A stretch of DNA of 64,000 nucleotides from Gymnopilus junonius (lineage: Eukaryota; Basidiomycota; Agaricomycetes; Agaricales; Galerinaceae). Position 1 is the stretch's first letter. Every line of letters begins with the position of its first letter. Under the pieces are notes generated by a model. That model saw only the letters and a list, made by a program, of their open reading frames with translations, was not told the origin of the DNA and did not search any database. Location of the stretch: the NCBI GenBank assembly GCA_015501075.1, contig JADNYJ010000033.1, forward strand, positions 186,001-250,000, in the 5' to 3' direction. A program made the position numbers and the translations under genes. Positions 44,895 through 57,091 of the stretch are shown here, piece by piece.

Positions 44895-45164
44895 AAACAT
44901 TCAAAACATATCCAGGGAACGAACAGTTGGATATTTTTACAGTTTTTGACTCTGAATACACAGCATATTTACATGAGCCAAAAGAAACAAAAATTGCAAA
45001 ATTGAAAAGTTGAAAATTTCGCAAAAAGGGTCATGACTGAGGGTATAACGTGCGAAGACAAGTAAAATAAGAAATAAAGAAGAGAGAACAGAGCACGAAT
45101 AGGGGACAGGGAACGGAAGTTTCACACAGTGAGGGGAGTTATGGCTATTTCCAGCTCAAATAGC
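44895..45164. other. Short spacer, no gene seen
   Basis: A-rich sequence between the foldback repeat and the target duplication of the large hAT element. Confidence 0.35.
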
Positions 45165-45172
45165 ATTACAAG

Positions 45173-48100
45173 TAGTGTTGTCGCCGGAGTGAGGCGAGGT
45201 GAGTGCGAGGTGGTAACTCGGACTAACTCAAACTACCGGGTTGACAATGAGTTGCACTCACATGAACTCGTGAGTTCGGTCACTTCAGTGATGGTTTTCG
45301 CAGGGCTTTTGGCCAATCAGATGGCCATGATTAAGAGTAGATTAGATCGTTGAGTACATGATAGTAGAGTGTATTATACGGTATATACAGAAGATTGAAG
45401 TTTCAGAACTAATTAGATGTAGAGTTACTATTCTTAATTAATTGATTAAGTTCCTCAAATTGTCCTGCAGCCATAAGCTCATCAATTGCAGTCTCAGTGA
45501 TGTTTCCTGAGATGGTATAATCTGCTTCCTTTGCAATCAGGTCATTGACAAAGGAAAGTCTGCTTGATCGGTAAGAGAACTTTAGGACTTGAAGGGCCTC
45601 TAAAAGTTCGCGTGAAATCCGGTTCCTGCGCAAGGTACATGTTTCCTTGCTTGATGAAAAAACTCTCTCACATGAGATGGAAGATGCTTGAGCTGGAAGA
45701 ACATCCATTGCAACTCAGAAGAGGAATGGGTATTCATGCTCATTGACCTGGTTAATGTTATTAAAATAAATTTCTTATATCTGGTATCATAAATGGAGTC
45801 ACTCACCGACCAGAACTGAATGATATTGACCATGCCTGAGTCCTCGAAAGAGCTGAGAACACCGGCTGCTTCATATCTGATCAATTCCCGCTCCACAACC
45901 AGTTTATCTTCAGCTAGCTCTCGGGCTTTCCGTTCTGCTACTTCCTGTTCAGTTTCTTCACAGGAAATAGGAAGAGAAGTCGGCACTGGTTGAATGGGAG
46001 CCTGGACTGTTCGGCAGCCCATCATGCTAAATTGAAATGAAGATGAGTGCCTAATGGTAACATTGAGTGTCTGGAGCTGATTATAGCCACGGGAGATGTT
46101 GCTTGAGGTGGTATCCGTCAAAGACGACGTTTTGCTGAGAGGTCTTGTTGTAGACTGAGTTTGGAATGCCGCAGTTCGGCATGCATGTTGCTTGTAATTT
46201 AACATCTAAGAACCGGAAATGAATGACTACTGGAAGAGAATGACTTTACATTGCACTCACTGCTTCCAGAATCCACTCTCGAGCTTGCCTTTCATTTTTG
46301 CAATCTGTGTCATCGTGCTTTTGTATGTAAGAAAATTTCTGCCCTGGATTCAAGACTTCGCACCCAAGAAAAGTTGAGTCAACACCAATAAATGAAATAA
46401 TAGAGTTACTCACTTATTGAAAGAGCATAAATCCTGGTTGTTCGAGTCCTCAAACATACTCTTCAATTTTCGAGATTCCAATCTTAATAAAATGTGAGAG
46501 TTCTGGAATGGTCTTGCAGAGATTTGTCCATTTAGTAATAAGCATTTCAAAGACAGGAAGCGCCATGCAGAGAGTTGGGGTCCGTTCCCCGAAAGAAGTT
46601 CTTGAGCAAGATGCGCAACGTGCAGTACCTGATGAATATCATAAAGTATACCTTTCTCGGCTGTGTCCAGCAAAGTCGATGAATGTCTGCTTGGTCAAGG
46701 TCCAGAAGAAAATCACGGATTGCCTAGATATGGAAATTAATAAACCAAAAGAAGTGATAGATTGATTGGACTGGGTACCACTGCATACAGTTCTAGGACA
46801 CGATCAATCATATTAAAAGTTGAGGACCACCTCGTCTCACAGTCATGAAGCAGCTGGACAAGACGAATTTTATCAGCCCCATTGTCAAGCTTTCCTTTCC
46901 AATATCCTGTCGCATTTCCCTGCTCAATTTTGTCCATTAAGGCTTGCCTGCATTGACCTGATACCTGGCAGGTAGCGACAATATTTTGACACTTTCCAAC
47001 CAGGTCAGCTTCGAGTTTTGTGAGGTATTCTTCGCAAGCTTTTCTCCAGGCTTCCTTGCACTCCTCTGTAGGTGGATCACCATCTGGGTCATCAGTTGGG
47101 AATGGTGGCAGCTTGATATGTGAGAAATCTGGCTTCTTGAGTTCAGCCAACATTGTTTGACAGGAAATGTTGATGATATGAGGAAAGCATCTGGATTATG
47201 GTCATTATTTTAATGACTTTAGTGTGAAAATATCTAATCTAACTCACTGAATTCGGTTTCCATCACAGTCAAATCGAATGTTCCTTGTCTCTAGTTCACA
47301 TTCTAGCTCCTCCATGAAGGTGTTATTGTTTGAAGCATTGTCCATTGTGATTACACCAATCTAAAGGATGAGTCTCTTCAGTACTTTGGCATAAGTCTAT
47401 TTGAAAATTAAAATTCTCTTACCTTTCCAAGGAGACCCATTTCCTCAATAATCTTAATGAAATAGCAGGCAAGGTTGACACCAGTGTGACTACCTTCCAC
47501 AAAGCGGAAGGCAATAAGCCCGCTATGATAGGTAACTGGACTTCGTGGGTCTTCACGCGCCATCCAATGTGTGGTTACTGCCATGAATGAGTCGAGGACA
47601 GGGTCAGTCCATAAATCAGTGGTAAAGGAAATGCGACCCTCTGAACACTTCAATTCACCAATAGTAGCTTGGATTTGTTTCTTATATGCTTGAATAATCA
47701 TCTCCATCATTTTTGTGCAATGAGGAAGATCCTTGTCATTGATGTTTCCCTTTCCTAAATAAAGCATGAGTTCTCGGAACTCTGGGCATTCAAGAACATT
47801 TATTGACTGGTAAGGCAAATTATTTCAAGTGTTAAATTAAAGTGATTGAAGACCAAATACCTGATCATCCACAATGATCCATTTTTGTAGTAATTCAAGA
47901 AATTTATCTCTTGAAAATTCCATGTCAGTGGATGCAGCTAAGGTCACAGTAGTGGAATGTTTGAGTCCCTTCACTTGGACGGTTGCTCCATAAATGTCAC
48001 CATGAAATTTCACAAGGTGCTCCCAGATGGTTTTGGTTATTCCACCATTGGTATGTAACCATACCATCCACTTATTTCTAAAGAGATAAAGAGTAATTAA

Positions 48101-49548
48101 AAATCCATGATTCACTGAAAAGGTACTCTGACTTACGTGCAAAGTTTGCAGCCAAGAAACTCACAGTCTGGTTTGCAATCCAAGATCGGCTCATTGGTTG
48201 GCTTTTCTACAGGCTCCTTATCAGTCTGAAGGGCTCGAGTAAAATACCAGACATCAGTTGCAGCACTGGGATTGTTGTGATAACGGCAAGCAGGGCACTT
48301 AGAACTGGCCTGAGAGTTTGTTGATGAGGATTCTTCCTCAGACCTGACTGCAGGAGCTAGGAGTAAAGCTTCATTATTCTGATGTTTTGATATTCATTCC
48401 AATGACAAATATACTGACCATTAGGATCAATGTTTTCTCTCTCTTCATTTATAGTTGAAGGACCAACTCCACAATGGGGTGAAGGAGTTATTGGAGCTGT
48501 GGTTCATCAGCAGTTCTTGGGGATGCTATGGCTTGCTATGGCTTGCTATGGAGCACTCTGTAGCGCCGTGCCTGTGCTTGATAAAGGGGTACCCTTGCTA
48601 CAGTGCTATGGGTTGCTATGGAGTGCTCCGTAATGTTACGTAGCATGCAGATTTTCCTTTTTCGGGCCTTTTTGGACCCTTAAATCCCAGACTTTGCTAA
48701 TGTTGATCTTGTATTTACCTGTCTAGGGCGCTTAGATGAACGTCCAGTGGTGCCAGAGACCCGTTTTCTTTTTCCAGTTGTTGTGTTTGTTGCAGTACCA
48801 TTCGAATTCAAAACTGTTGGAGCAGTAGATGTAGGCAGGAATTGAGGGACATAGTATCTCCTGAGTAGTAGGGGTGTGCACTTTGAGGAAAAGAGTTGCC
48901 AGTAGTATTAGGCAAACCAGTAGTGTTGTGATAGAGCATGCCAGGATATGGGTATGAGTTATAAGTTGGAGCTGCATGTGCAGAAAAATGTGAAGGACCA
49001 GCAGAGGTTTGAAGCGAACCAGTAGGAGGGTCATGGTAAGAAAACTGAGACAGAGGAGTAGATGGATAATCTGCTGGAGATGTTTGCAGCAAGCGCATTT
49101 GCTCATAGTCAGCATCCCAATGTTGTGTCACCATAGCAAAGGAGAATAAAGGACAGAAAGATGGGCAATTTCTCTTAAAATGCTTTGGAAGACCACATTT
49201 TATATGTTTTGTGGCTTGCCTAGTCTCCGAAAAATGTGGTTGTACAGTAAATTTTCACCAGCAACAAGATCAAATTTATATTGCGTTGTTAGGCACATTG
49301 ATTCTATATATTCGACAGCGAAATTGAGCTACAGAGGGGAGGGAGGAGGAAGGAGCGAGAACATAATGGTTTGGCGCTTGCATACGCGCTCTCAAGGCGC
49401 GTGCGCGACTCAATCACATGTATGACTTTGCACCAACTCGACCTAACTCGCCGAGTTACACCGGATCAACTCGTTGTCAACGAGTTGGTTCGAGTTAGTA
49501 ACTCGTCGGTGCGAGACTCGAGGTCAACTCACTCCGGCGACAACACTA
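45173..49548 (-). mobile_element. 4.4-kb hAT transposon, nearly intact
   Basis: The ends are inverted copies of TAGTGTTGTCGCCGGAGTGAG. The flanks ATTACAAG (45165-45172) and GTTACAAG (49549-49556) match in 7 of 8 bases, an aged 8-bp target duplication. Both subterminal regions hold many copies of AACTCG/CGAGTT, probable transposase sites. The interior is a full-length multi-exon hAT transposase gene on the minus strand. Confidence 0.92.
45409..49134 (-). pseudogene. hAT transposase with BED-type finger, inactivated by few mutations
   Basis: Read from the ATG at 49134 (MVTQHWDADYEQMRLLQTSP). A Ser/Pro/Tyr-rich N-terminus is followed by a basic stretch (GKRKRVSGTTGRSSKR, about 48750), then a Cys/His region fitting a BED finger (CKPDCEFLGCKLC at 48150, WEHLVKFHG at 48010), SFTTDLWTDPVLDSFMAV (47600), CFPHIINISCQTML (47165), LLHDCETRWSSTFNMIDRVL (46830) and the C-terminal dimerisation motif ASSISCERVFSSSKETCTL (45670). 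Introns are short with good borders. Lesions: a one-base loss after LLSG near 46600, a TGA in EEYV*GLEQ (about 46452), and an apparent frame break near 48860. Otherwise the catalytic order is complete, so loss of function looks recent. Confidence 0.85.
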
Positions 49549-49805
49549 GTTACAAGTCGCGGTGAGAAGTCGGCCTATATAAACGAGACCTATAAATAGG
49601 CCTCGTAATATTTGTCTGTCCATACTTCCTGATGAAATGGTTGCCGCCGCACATAGCACATTCGACATCAGAGCTAGAATTTGACTAATTACCGGTAGGT
49701 CGGGTGTGGGTGGTGTTCATGTTCTGAAGTGCTTCTAAAATTTGTTTAAAAATCAATCCAATCTCTTCATTCTTAACAGAATCTACCCAAAAGAGAAGAG
49801 AAAAA

Positions 49806-49883
49806 GATTCCCCTACAGGGAATCGAATATGTAATTAAATTACATGAAAGGCAGTAATGTTAGCCGTTACACCATAGACAATC
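49806..49883 (-). tRNA. tRNA-Glu-like relic (anticodon TTC), probably a pseudogene
   Basis: On the minus strand a box A-like TGGTGTAACGGC and a box B-like ATTCGATTCCC are spaced as in a tRNA. The acceptor ends GATTGTC and GGGAATC pair in 6 of 7 positions, and ATTAC/GTAAT can form an anticodon stem around CTTTCAT. The T-arm does not pair, so a functional tRNA is unlikely; it may be a SINE head. Confidence 0.3.
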
Positions 49884-50377
49884 GTTAAATATATTGGACA
49901 GTAGCTCTAGTAGTAGTAGTATGCTACATGTAACTAAACCTATTGCCGTCAATTGTAAATCAGATCTACACTCACTGACAGCTTGATCAGGGCTCTGTCT
50001 GACCGTTCTCATGCATGGAAGGGGCCAATTCATTGAGGTACACTGACCTGGCCTTACTATTAGCCAAAAAGCGTTGCAATCCTGCGGGAGTCGGTCGACA
50101 ATAATGACGGTGACCTCGGCGCCTTCTTTTCATCAGACTGTCCTCTAAGACTTTTCCTTCTTACCTCATGGCACAATAATATTTGCCTATAGTCCGCCTC
50201 CCAAGTCATCTAGAGGGCACATCGGTCTCTTGTGATTGGTTGCTCTCTGTTCTAAAGTGCCCAAACTTTCCTATTTTGACCGTGATACAATTGGCATGGC
50301 CCACCGCAGCCGCTCAAAACAATGGGTAAGTGTGCCACTTTTTGGCCCATGGCCCTACCTCTAGTGGCCGCTGGTGG

Positions 50378-50384
50378 TATAAAT
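50378..50384 (+). promoter_or_regulatory. TATA box of the gene at 50491
   Basis: TATAAAT lies 107 bp before the ATG and is followed by a pyrimidine-rich tract (ACTTCTTTCTTCC), a common core promoter layout for strongly expressed fungal genes. Confidence 0.5.
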
Positions 50385-50490
50385 CCCCGTCAACTCTGAC
50401 TTACACTTCTTTCTTCCGATTCCAACGATACCTTCTCGCGCATTTACCAACCTCCAGCTCGACTCCTTAACGATATCTTAGCCATCTACA

Positions 50491-51786
50491 ATGGGGCCCT
50501 TATTTAAATTGGGAACCAAGGTCTTTACCAAAAAGTGAGCATGAACCAGACTGATAGATCTCCGCTAACAAACTCGTTGTAGGGAAACTGAGGGCCTGTC
50601 TCTCAAGAAGCCCCGCCTTCACGACAAGATCCCCCCGAATTCTCAGTCCACCCCTCTTTACACATTGCTCCCTCCAGGCGCGGAGGTACCTCACAACAAG
50701 CCTGTCTACAAAGGCCATATCCCTCTCCGGAAATCAATGATTATATTGAAACTTAAGCCCGACGAGGAGTCTGACAGCAGCTCCCTGGTATCTACTCGTT
50801 CTCGTGTGGCTCCTGGTCTCGAAAAAAGGCAAATTGTAAGACGCAAACTTTCGCCTCCTCAGGATTACATACCAAATGGACGGGTTCCCCAAGGTCTGGC
50901 TAAAATGCTGCCTGCCTCTAAGCCTTCCGCTCCTCCCAGTAAGATCAAAGAGGTCGCCAGACCCATCCGGTGTTACAGCCGGCGCGAGGAGGAAAGTGAC
51001 GATTCTGGCTCTTTCTACTCCATCAATGGCGCAACTGTCTATAACGAGGACATCTTCGAGGCGGATGGGCTAGACCCAATTTACGATGAATTCCCTTCCC
51101 CTCCTCCCGAGACGCACAGGCGTTGTCCGAGTCTGCGCGATGTGATAAAGCCTGTCAACCAGTTTGACATTCCTCCAGGAATGCAGAAGGAATTAGATCT
51201 ACTTCCTCCTAACACCACTACATCCCACTACCACTTCCAAGCCAGCAAGGAACGTAAAAAAGAAATGACGCAAGTGAAGGTCGAGAGAGAAAGGATTTTC
51301 CGCGAGAGAGAGGCTCAGCTACTTTTCCACGCGTCTCCTTACAAGGAGCTCCCGCGTCTTCCGGCTAGAGATCCTGTTATGCAAAGCGCTCCTCTTCGCG
51401 TCGACCGACGACGTGGAGGAGCTATGATTCCGCAGCCTCCCATAGCACCTCAGAACAAAGTCAATCGCAATGTCTCAAATCCTGTTCTGGCTTCGCGCAT
51501 TAATCATTCTACCTGTGCTGAACAGATTCCGAGATTTAACCTTGGTCCTAGTGCTCGTCTCAGGGATGGACCAACTACGCGACGCCGCGTCGTCGAACAG
51601 AGTGTGCCCTCCTCCCGCCCTGCTGATTATGCCTCTGCGACCACGGCTTACCTTGCTCCTGCTTCTCTGAAATTTGACGAGCATTCGTCAAGTAATGCAG
51701 TCACTCATCGAAAGTTGAAGAATGACTCACACTGCAGCTACCGCTACTGCTACGGAACCTTTACGATGCATCCAGAGACTAGTTGA
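50491..51786 (+). CDS. Hypothetical basic Pro/Ser-rich protein
   Basis: Two exons (50491-50534 and 50583-51786, intron GTGAGC...GTAG of 48 nt) give 415 residues. I do not recognise the family. The protein is hydrophilic with no membrane helix or signal. Visible are a Lys-rich start (FKLGTKVFTKK), an acidic Ser patch (REEESDDSGSFYS) near residue 175, DPIYDEFPSPPPETHRR, and a charged helical stretch (KERKKEMTQVKVERERIFRE) near 255 that could form a short coiled coil. The C-terminal third is basic and Arg-rich. The TATA box and tight intron support a real, probably well expressed gene. Confidence 0.7.
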
Positions 51787-52803
51787 ACCACTTTCAGGAA
51801 GCTCCAGGAACAATATTACACTTGCAATTTCAACAACTCAACCCCATCCTGAAATCTTATAAATCATTTTTCTGCTCTGTATCACCACTCTCTGTATCAC
51901 CACCTTCTACATACTCTCCGCCGCTCACGGTCTTTTTTTTTGCTCTGTACAGATACGCGCCATCCACTCCTTTAATGTTCCCCTGTTATTTTATATGTTT
52001 TGCACTGTGGTGCGTCAGTCGCTCCATTGCCGTTTCTTCCGTTGCCGTTTCTCCATCTTTTATTTGCTTTGCGCTCCGTTGCGCCGTCCACTCCTTTTGA
52101 TGCTGTCACCTTTGAAATTGCACTGCGCCACCTGTACCATCCACTCATTTGTAACCATTTTCCACTCCGCGTCAACGGTCCTCGAGTTAGTCCTCAAGAG
52201 CGGTTATCATCTGACCCAATGTATTAATGTAGCCGTGTGTAGATATAATTTTTGACTTTATCAATAGAGCAAGCGCAAATCCACGAATCCTTCTTGTCCT
52301 TGATGTTGATCCATATGAGTCCCAAACGGGTCCAATACAAGCACCAGGAAGCATCTTGAATGCTACATTTATGCAGACTATAATTTATCCCATTAGATGT
52401 AAATGTAATTATGTACCATGGTGTAACGGCTGTAATGCCCGCAAACCGGGAATGTGGTCCTTCATTCTGCGATTTAAGCTCTCAGTGCACCGTTTTAAGG
52501 CTGGGCCTTGCAGAAAACATGGTTACTTACCTCAGTTTCTTGCTCCGTAAGGGATGACCAGAGTTTGGAATAATTCGTTCTTGTCAGGCCAGGAAAGCAA
52601 TTTCGCATCCTGTAGGACCCGCCGAGTAAGTCTTGGGAGTGTGGCCTAGACCGTCAGTTCGCGCAGTGACTCGCGGCTCCTGCAAACCTTCCTTTTCGTT
52701 TTTGGACCCTTTGTAATCCAAGAACATACGTATAACCATGTCCACCCTTTGCAAAACCTTTACAGGAAAATCACGATATATGAATTTATTACAACATGGT
52801 ATG
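51787..52803. other. 3' and spacer region, no gene seen
   Basis: The first 350 bp are C/T-rich with short imperfect repeats of GCTCCATTGCCGTTT-like sequence, fitting a 3' UTR. A tRNA-like GGTGTAACGGCTG near 52425 lacks a box B. The right end is the 3' region of the guanylate kinase gene. Confidence 0.4.
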
Positions 52804-53656
52804 TCAATCGTCTAAAGGTGGAAGGGTATCCGTCGTGATTTGCTCTCCTTGAGCAACCTTCTTGAACAATTCGTATGCTCGATCTAAGTCGTCATTCACG
52901 ATTACAAGATCATGAGCGCCCTCTTTAGCGTATTGGATCTCGCTGAGTGCCGTGGCGAGACGCTTTTGGACCGAAGCTTCGGTTTCCGTTCCCCGCTTTT
53001 GAAGCCGAGCTCGCAATGCAGCAAGAGATGGGGGAGAAATAAAAAGGTAGACGGGGCTGAGATCAGTCTTTTTGATCTGACGAACTCCCTGCAGTTTCAA
53101 TTTCAGAATTGCAGGATATCGTAACAGAGCTCTGTGACGTTACCTGCGCCTCTATATCAAGAATACATCTCTTTCCCTGCTGTTGGACATGCCTAACAGT
53201 CTCGAAGCTAGTACCGTAGAAGTTGCCGGAAAATTGGGCGTGTTCTATGAACGCATTCTGTTGAAGTAACTCCTTGAATTTGTCTTGGGTGACAAAATGA
53301 TATTCCTTTCCATCGGTCTCGCCTGGACGTGGGTTTCGAGTGGTATCTACAAGAGGCCTGTTGGTCAATTTGGAGAGCGACTGATGAAATTCTGGTAAGA
53401 GCGTACGAGAAACACTGAATCCGAATTTGTCGGGAAATTCCGAAAACAGCCTCTGCAATAGAGTGCTCTTGCCCACGCCGGAGGGCCCAGAAAGAACGAG
53501 GGGGCGGAGGAAGTCACGACGAGGGGACATTGACAAGTTTCGATTTGCCATTTTTGGCTGCTGATCTGCAGGGACCCCTGTGACTCCGGAAAGTGACCCG
53601 TCGTTACTGCCTCCGCTCTCCGACAACTCTGTTTTACTCGACCATGAATTCCACAT
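52804..53656 (-). CDS. GUK1: Guanylate kinase
   Basis: Phosphorylates GMP to GDP with ATP in the cytosol, essential for GTP supply. Three exons (53407-53656, 53144-53346, 52804-53088) join to 245 residues. The P-loop GPSGVGKST is at 57-65, the GMP-binding region reads SHTTRNPRPGE with GKEYHFV, then EHAQFSGNFYGTS, CILDIEAQGVRQIK, and the lid SLAALRARLQKRGTE, all as in the family. The two introns have GTACGC...GTAG and GTAACG...GCAG borders. The catalytic domain starts near residue 50; the 35-50 residue N-terminal extension is Ser/Gly-rich, and a second Met at 36 would give the usual size of about 210. It is divergent from the gene at 53750. Confidence 0.95.
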
Positions 53657-53749
53657 AGACCACTCATCATAGGCAGACAGTCTCTTTTAAATCTCTGATT
53701 TTCTTGATTAATTGAATCTAGAAAGTAGAGACATATTGCAAGCCTATAC
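53657..53749. promoter_or_regulatory. 93-bp bidirectional promoter between guanylate kinase and TAPT1-like gene
   Basis: The two start codons face away from each other with only 93 bp between them, so the genes must share core promoter sequence or start transcription inside each other's 5' ends. No TATA box is evident. Confidence 0.5.
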
Positions 53750-56147
53750 ATGGATATGGCTTCGCACCACACCTCGAGCGTCAGGCGGTCTCGCAAGTTA
53801 AGACGGCGGATATCGTCAAGCGCAATTGCATGGATCAACGGGTCCCCAAAGTCCATTACATCCTCCCCAGTTCGACTTCCAAGCAGAAAGGCTTCTCTAA
53901 GTCCATCAAACCGGAATCCAACCTTTCAGAATTACCAACGTACACATCTGACAGATGGTTCTGACTACGAAGATTACCAGCCAGTGAACCTTAACGGGCA
54001 ACAGCTTCGAGGTCGATCTACATCTCTTACGAGGAAGTTTTTTGAAGAGCGGCCAGTACCCACCGCTTATGCATCTTTGCCTCCGACACCGATTCAACCT
54101 TCCCGCCCATTTTCACCGTTAACACCAGTATCACCCATATCACCCATATCGCCCTCCTTTGATTCAGTTCCCCATCAACTGGGACCTGACACTGCACCAT
54201 TTTCCTTGTGGGATTACCTACGTGAAGAGCTGCTGGCAACTGACTTTGATTCTCACCAGGAATTGAAATGGGAACGCGTTAGCAACTTTCTAAATATACC
54301 GCTAGCAATGGAGAAGGTAAGAAGCACCCAAGACTCTATGAACACCACCAATCATTCACTGACAAAAAATTGTAGATCATTGGCTTTGGTTTTGTCCTTT
54401 GTTTCGACTCCTTCCTTTATACTTTCACAATTCTTCCTATTCGTTTTCTCCTCGCTCTGTTCCCATTTGTCACCAACGTATTTAGGAAGTCCGCCACATT
54501 GCCAGCATCTCAGAAAGCCGACCTTTTGCGAGCCCTCCTTCTCGTCACGTCGATTTTAATTTTAAACCCTCTGACGGACGCCAGCAAGATTTACCATACC
54601 ATCCGAGGGCAAGAGACTATCAAACTCTACGTTATTTTTAATGCTCTAGAGGTATGATTTGTTCTCGGTGCCTTCGTTTATTGAGCCCTTTATTAAGCCG
54701 GGTCTTTTCCAGATTGGAGACAGGTTATGTGCATCTATTGGACAGGACATCCTTGACTGCCTATTCTCTCGATCAACGCTAGAACCGCTGTCGCGTCGGG
54801 TCCCCGTTTCTTCGGACACTTTCCGGCCATTGCTCTTTTTCTTCCTTGCCTTGGTTTATACTGGTATGTTGGTTTAATTTCCAATGCTCTGACATCATTT
54901 CTAATCAAGATCCAGTCTCGCATGCACTCGTCATGGTATACCAATTGATTTCACTCAATGTCGCCATAAATTCATATGACCATGCCTTGCTCACACTGTT
55001 GGTATCCAATCAATTTGTGGAGATTAAAGGCAGCGTGTTCAAAAAGTTTGAGAAGGACAGTCTGTTTCAAATAACCTGTGCAGGTATGTGATATTTTTTT
55101 TAAATGCTTCGCAAACCTCAGTTCTTTTGTCTTCTGTTTAGACATCGTGGAACGGTTTACACTCTCTTTGATGCTTTTCATTGTCGCCTTCCGCAACCTT
55201 ATCGAGCTCAGCGGATCGGAATTTGATTTCACAGGCGGTTTTGTTTTACCAAAGAGTTGGGTTCGCGGAAACAACCTACTTTGGACAATATCATATGTAA
55301 GCAAACATCTCTTTCGCTTCTGCTGCATAACAAAGTTATTTTTTTAGCCTGTGTTGACTGTCATGGTCTCTGAAATGCTTGTGGACTGGCTGAAGCACGC
55401 CTTCATTACGAAATTTAATCACATCCGTCCGTCTGTATACGAACGCTACATTGACGTGCTCTGCAGGGATCTGGCGAGCATGACAGGCCTGGGTAGACGT
55501 GCAAGAAAGCACTCATATGTGGATCAGTCTCCGCTTGTCGCCCGACGACTAGGATTTGCTTCCCTTCCCTTGGCTGTCCTGGCTATTCTTGTTGGCTCCC
55601 AGTCTATTGGACTCATGTTTTCTGCCGGGTCGGACTTCGCTTCACCGTGGACATGGACCATAAGGTCACTGAGCAATGCAGAGATTATGCATTACGTTAC
55701 ATGGGCCGTGATAGGTCTTCTGTTCTGGCTGTGGTCTGTCATTCTACTTCGTCTCTGCATCTATTTCATTCCTTATCGTCGATTACAGCTCTGTTGTGGT
55801 AAAAATCATCGTTGGCGTAAACCTATTGAGCTATGCTACGCGTCGTCGGACCGGAATGGATGAGCGTGAAGCAGCGGATAAAGTAAACGACTTCGGGAGG
55901 GACCCTATTGGAGAGGGAAAGGAAGAACAGGTATGTCTCTACTTCTGACACCAATATTCTATTACTGATTTTTCTTGTGCAGTTGTACAATAAGAAACTT
56001 AAGACATTGCTAGATAGTGATCGCGACGACGTGCCCCACACTTCTGAAATGGGAGAGAATAGGCCTGGAGAACACGGAGGAAAGAAAAAGGGAAGGATAC
56101 AACTAGAGGATCTCACGCGATACACAATGGTCAAGCGAATTTGGTAG
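53750..56147 (+). CDS. EMP65: TAPT1/Emp65-family ER membrane protein
   Basis: Eight exons (53750-54316, 54376-54651, 54713-54863, 54910-55083, 55142-55296, 55348-55733, 55789-55930, 55983-56147) give 671 residues. The first 160 residues are disordered, Ser/Pro-rich and basic. The conserved domain then begins with LWDYLREELLATDFDSHQ and runs through about six to eight membrane helices, with family landmarks IGDRLCASIGQDILD, HALVMVYQLISLNVAINSYD, ALLTLLVSNQFVEIKGSVFK, DWLKHAFITKFN and YATRRR. Yeast Emp65 works with Slp1 in ER folding protection and vertebrate TAPT1 is needed for ciliary function; the role here is inferred. The seventh exon needs a donor at 55734 to keep the frame. The C-terminal tail is charged and cytosolic. 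Confidence 0.9.
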
Positions 56148-57091
56148 CGTCGCCGCTGGTCTGCTGTGATCCTGTACGATGGGTTGATCCTCATGCTTGC
56201 GCTTATCAATCACATAGAAAACATTTTGGAACACATCTGCCATCTGGTGTCGATATTGTGTTTGCGAGTAGCGACTAGACTTCGAGTCCGCTCTCTCGGA
56301 GCACACGATCTCACGTTTTCGAGGCTGAATTGAATTAGATATGCCCTCGACTTTTGCCAAGCCCCTCCTGCTCGTGGCTCGCTAATGTTAGAATTTCGCA
56401 GTTTTCCGAGAAGCTATTGCCTTTGTTTTACGCCCTGCTACGTCTCGTTCCGATTCGTGGAGTGAATGCGAACATGTTGGAGTACGGCGGTGCCTCACCC
56501 ATATTCACCCTGCTCTCCGATTCTCGACCCGGACCACCAACTATGAATGCGCAGTCCGTGCCTCATGAGCATGATTTGCGAGGTTTCGTTATTTCATTGT
56601 TGTCCGTTTGAATCCGTGTTACCAGTCGTTCTCTTTATATCCGCGTTGTATAAACCAGAATTCTGCCAAGAGACATCCCTATCTTTGTCCAGAGGACTTG
56701 CTTTCTAGATAGTTCTAACCAGATACTTACGACCTGGTGTGTATATTCTATCTGTTGCTGCGAACTATTTTCGTTCTAAATTTACCGATGTGAATAGGCG
56801 AACCGGCTACGCCACGATTCCTCTGGCAAATGTTCCAAAATACTACACCGGGCTCCGGTTTCTCACATCGCAGGCCATTACCCATGATTTAAACATTACG
56901 AATGGCGCGCGACACAAGTAGAAGCCTGTTGCTTCTGAGCCAATTAAAGACCGGTTGGACTAGTGGAGTTTCGAGGTCAATTATTCTCATACTATACCTT
57001 GGGTAAATCCAATATGTAAAACCGCCAGGAGTCCAGGTGCTCGGGAGGAATTATCGTTGCTTGTTTTCCTCCCCCTTTGCTTCCGACCACA
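56148..57091. other. Intergenic stretch, no gene supported
   Basis: Several short frames occur on both strands but none has splice support or recognisable motifs. It holds the 3' region of the TAPT1-like gene and the promoter of the gene at 57092. Confidence 0.4.

Larger units (their letters stand above)
49557..50490. other. Intergenic stretch with a tRNA-like relic and the promoter of the next gene
   Basis: Close to the hAT end, GGCCTATATAAACGAGACC and CTATAAATAGGCC form a loose inverted pair (49572-49603). A decayed tRNA-like sequence lies at 49806-49883. From about 50370 the sequence has a TATA box and CT-rich start-site region of the gene at 50491. Confidence 0.4.

Noticed and set aside
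52420..52480. tRNA-like GGTGTAACGGCTG sequence
   Set aside because: Box A-like only; no box B and no consistent cloverleaf.
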